Source of the DNA: Corynebacterium sp.
Lineage (GTDB): Bacteria > Actinomycetota > Actinomycetes > Mycobacteriales > Mycobacteriaceae
Direction of reading: 5' to 3'
Length of the DNA stretch: 51,069 nucleotides
Assembly (NCBI RefSeq): GCF_030826625.1
Contig: NZ_JAPJNQ010000003.1
Span: forward strand, 17,019 to 68,087
Positions 51,041 to 51,069 of this stretch are shown in pieces. Position 1 is the stretch's first letter. Every line of letters starts with the position of its first letter. A program made the translations under genes and the position numbers. The notes beneath the pieces were generated by a model, which saw only the letters and a list, made by a program, of their open reading frames with translations, ran no database searches and was not told the origin of the DNA.

Positions 51041-51069
51041 AGTGTCGGCAGCAACCTACTCTCCCACAC
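51041..51069 (-). rRNA. rrf: 5S rRNA, 3' end (partial)
   Basis: The minus strand reads GTGGGAGAGTAGGTTGCTGC then CGACACT, the conserved 3' end of 5S rRNA with the GAGAGTAGG block. The gene continues beyond the window. The downstream terminator confirms that an rRNA operon reads towards crtB. Confidence 0.9.

Overview
The window looks like a chromosomal segment of a Corynebacterium species with a cell wall of mycolic acids and arabinogalactan. The evidence is the block accD3 - pks13 - fadD32 - cutinase-like protein - DUF732 lipoprotein - PS1/Cop1-type mycolyltransferase with LGFP repeats - second mycolyltransferase - ubiA - PAP2 phosphatase - glfT2 - glf, all on the minus strand (905-19292). 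This is the order known from Corynebacterium and Mycobacterium. Base composition is moderately GC-rich, genes are tightly packed, and many genes appear to be leaderless. The identification rests on gene content and protein motifs read by eye; no database search was run.

Region 1 (1-904): a small accessory insertion. A hicAB-type toxin-antitoxin pair lies between a partial second copy of the accD3 3' end (1-103) and the intact accD3 3' end (910-1012). Region 2 (905-19292): mycolic acid and arabinogalactan synthesis. FadD32, Pks13 and AccD3 activate, carboxylate and condense fatty acids. The two mycolyltransferases and the cutinase-like protein act outside the membrane. Glf, GlfT2, the PAP2 phosphatase and UbiA make galactan and the decaprenyl-phosphate-arabinose donor. 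The arabinosyltransferase gene aftB, expected between ubiA and the mycolyltransferase, is not there. Region 3 (19635-21857): a secreted LGFP-repeat peptidoglycan amidase, divergent from glf.

Region 4 (21904-29466): housekeeping and lipid genes. These are the minus-strand run serS - plsC - HAD phosphatase - glpK with 4-nt overlaps, a septum-formation-family gene and a small metallopeptidase on the plus strand, then pheA with a histidine phosphatase. Region 5 (29582-32966): a CopG-type antitoxin followed by a wrecked toxin gene, an amidase, and an LCP-family (LytR-CpsA-Psr) wall ligase. Region 6 (33014-40707): an OYE-family flavin oxidoreductase, a DUF5926 protein, a glycerophosphodiesterase, msrA divergent from sodA, an MFS exporter and a TM0106-type RecB-like nuclease.

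Region 7 (40794-48056): a DUF6474 protein, a two-component system resembling HrrSA (heme response), a YidC-type insertase, an autoregulated-looking TetR gene with a perfect palindromic operator, a GlsB-type membrane protein, a tandem universal stress protein and an RluA-type pseudouridine synthase. Region 8 (48129-50818): a two-gene carotenoid operon crtB-crtI. The window ends in the 3' end of a minus-strand 5S rRNA with a strong rRNA-operon terminator (50977-51069). The most notable points are the accD3-flanked hicAB insertion, the collapsed second toxin-antitoxin module, the missing aftB, the wide use of -10 boxes placed 6-8 nt before start codons, and several unclaimed operator-like palindromes and short tandem repeats.
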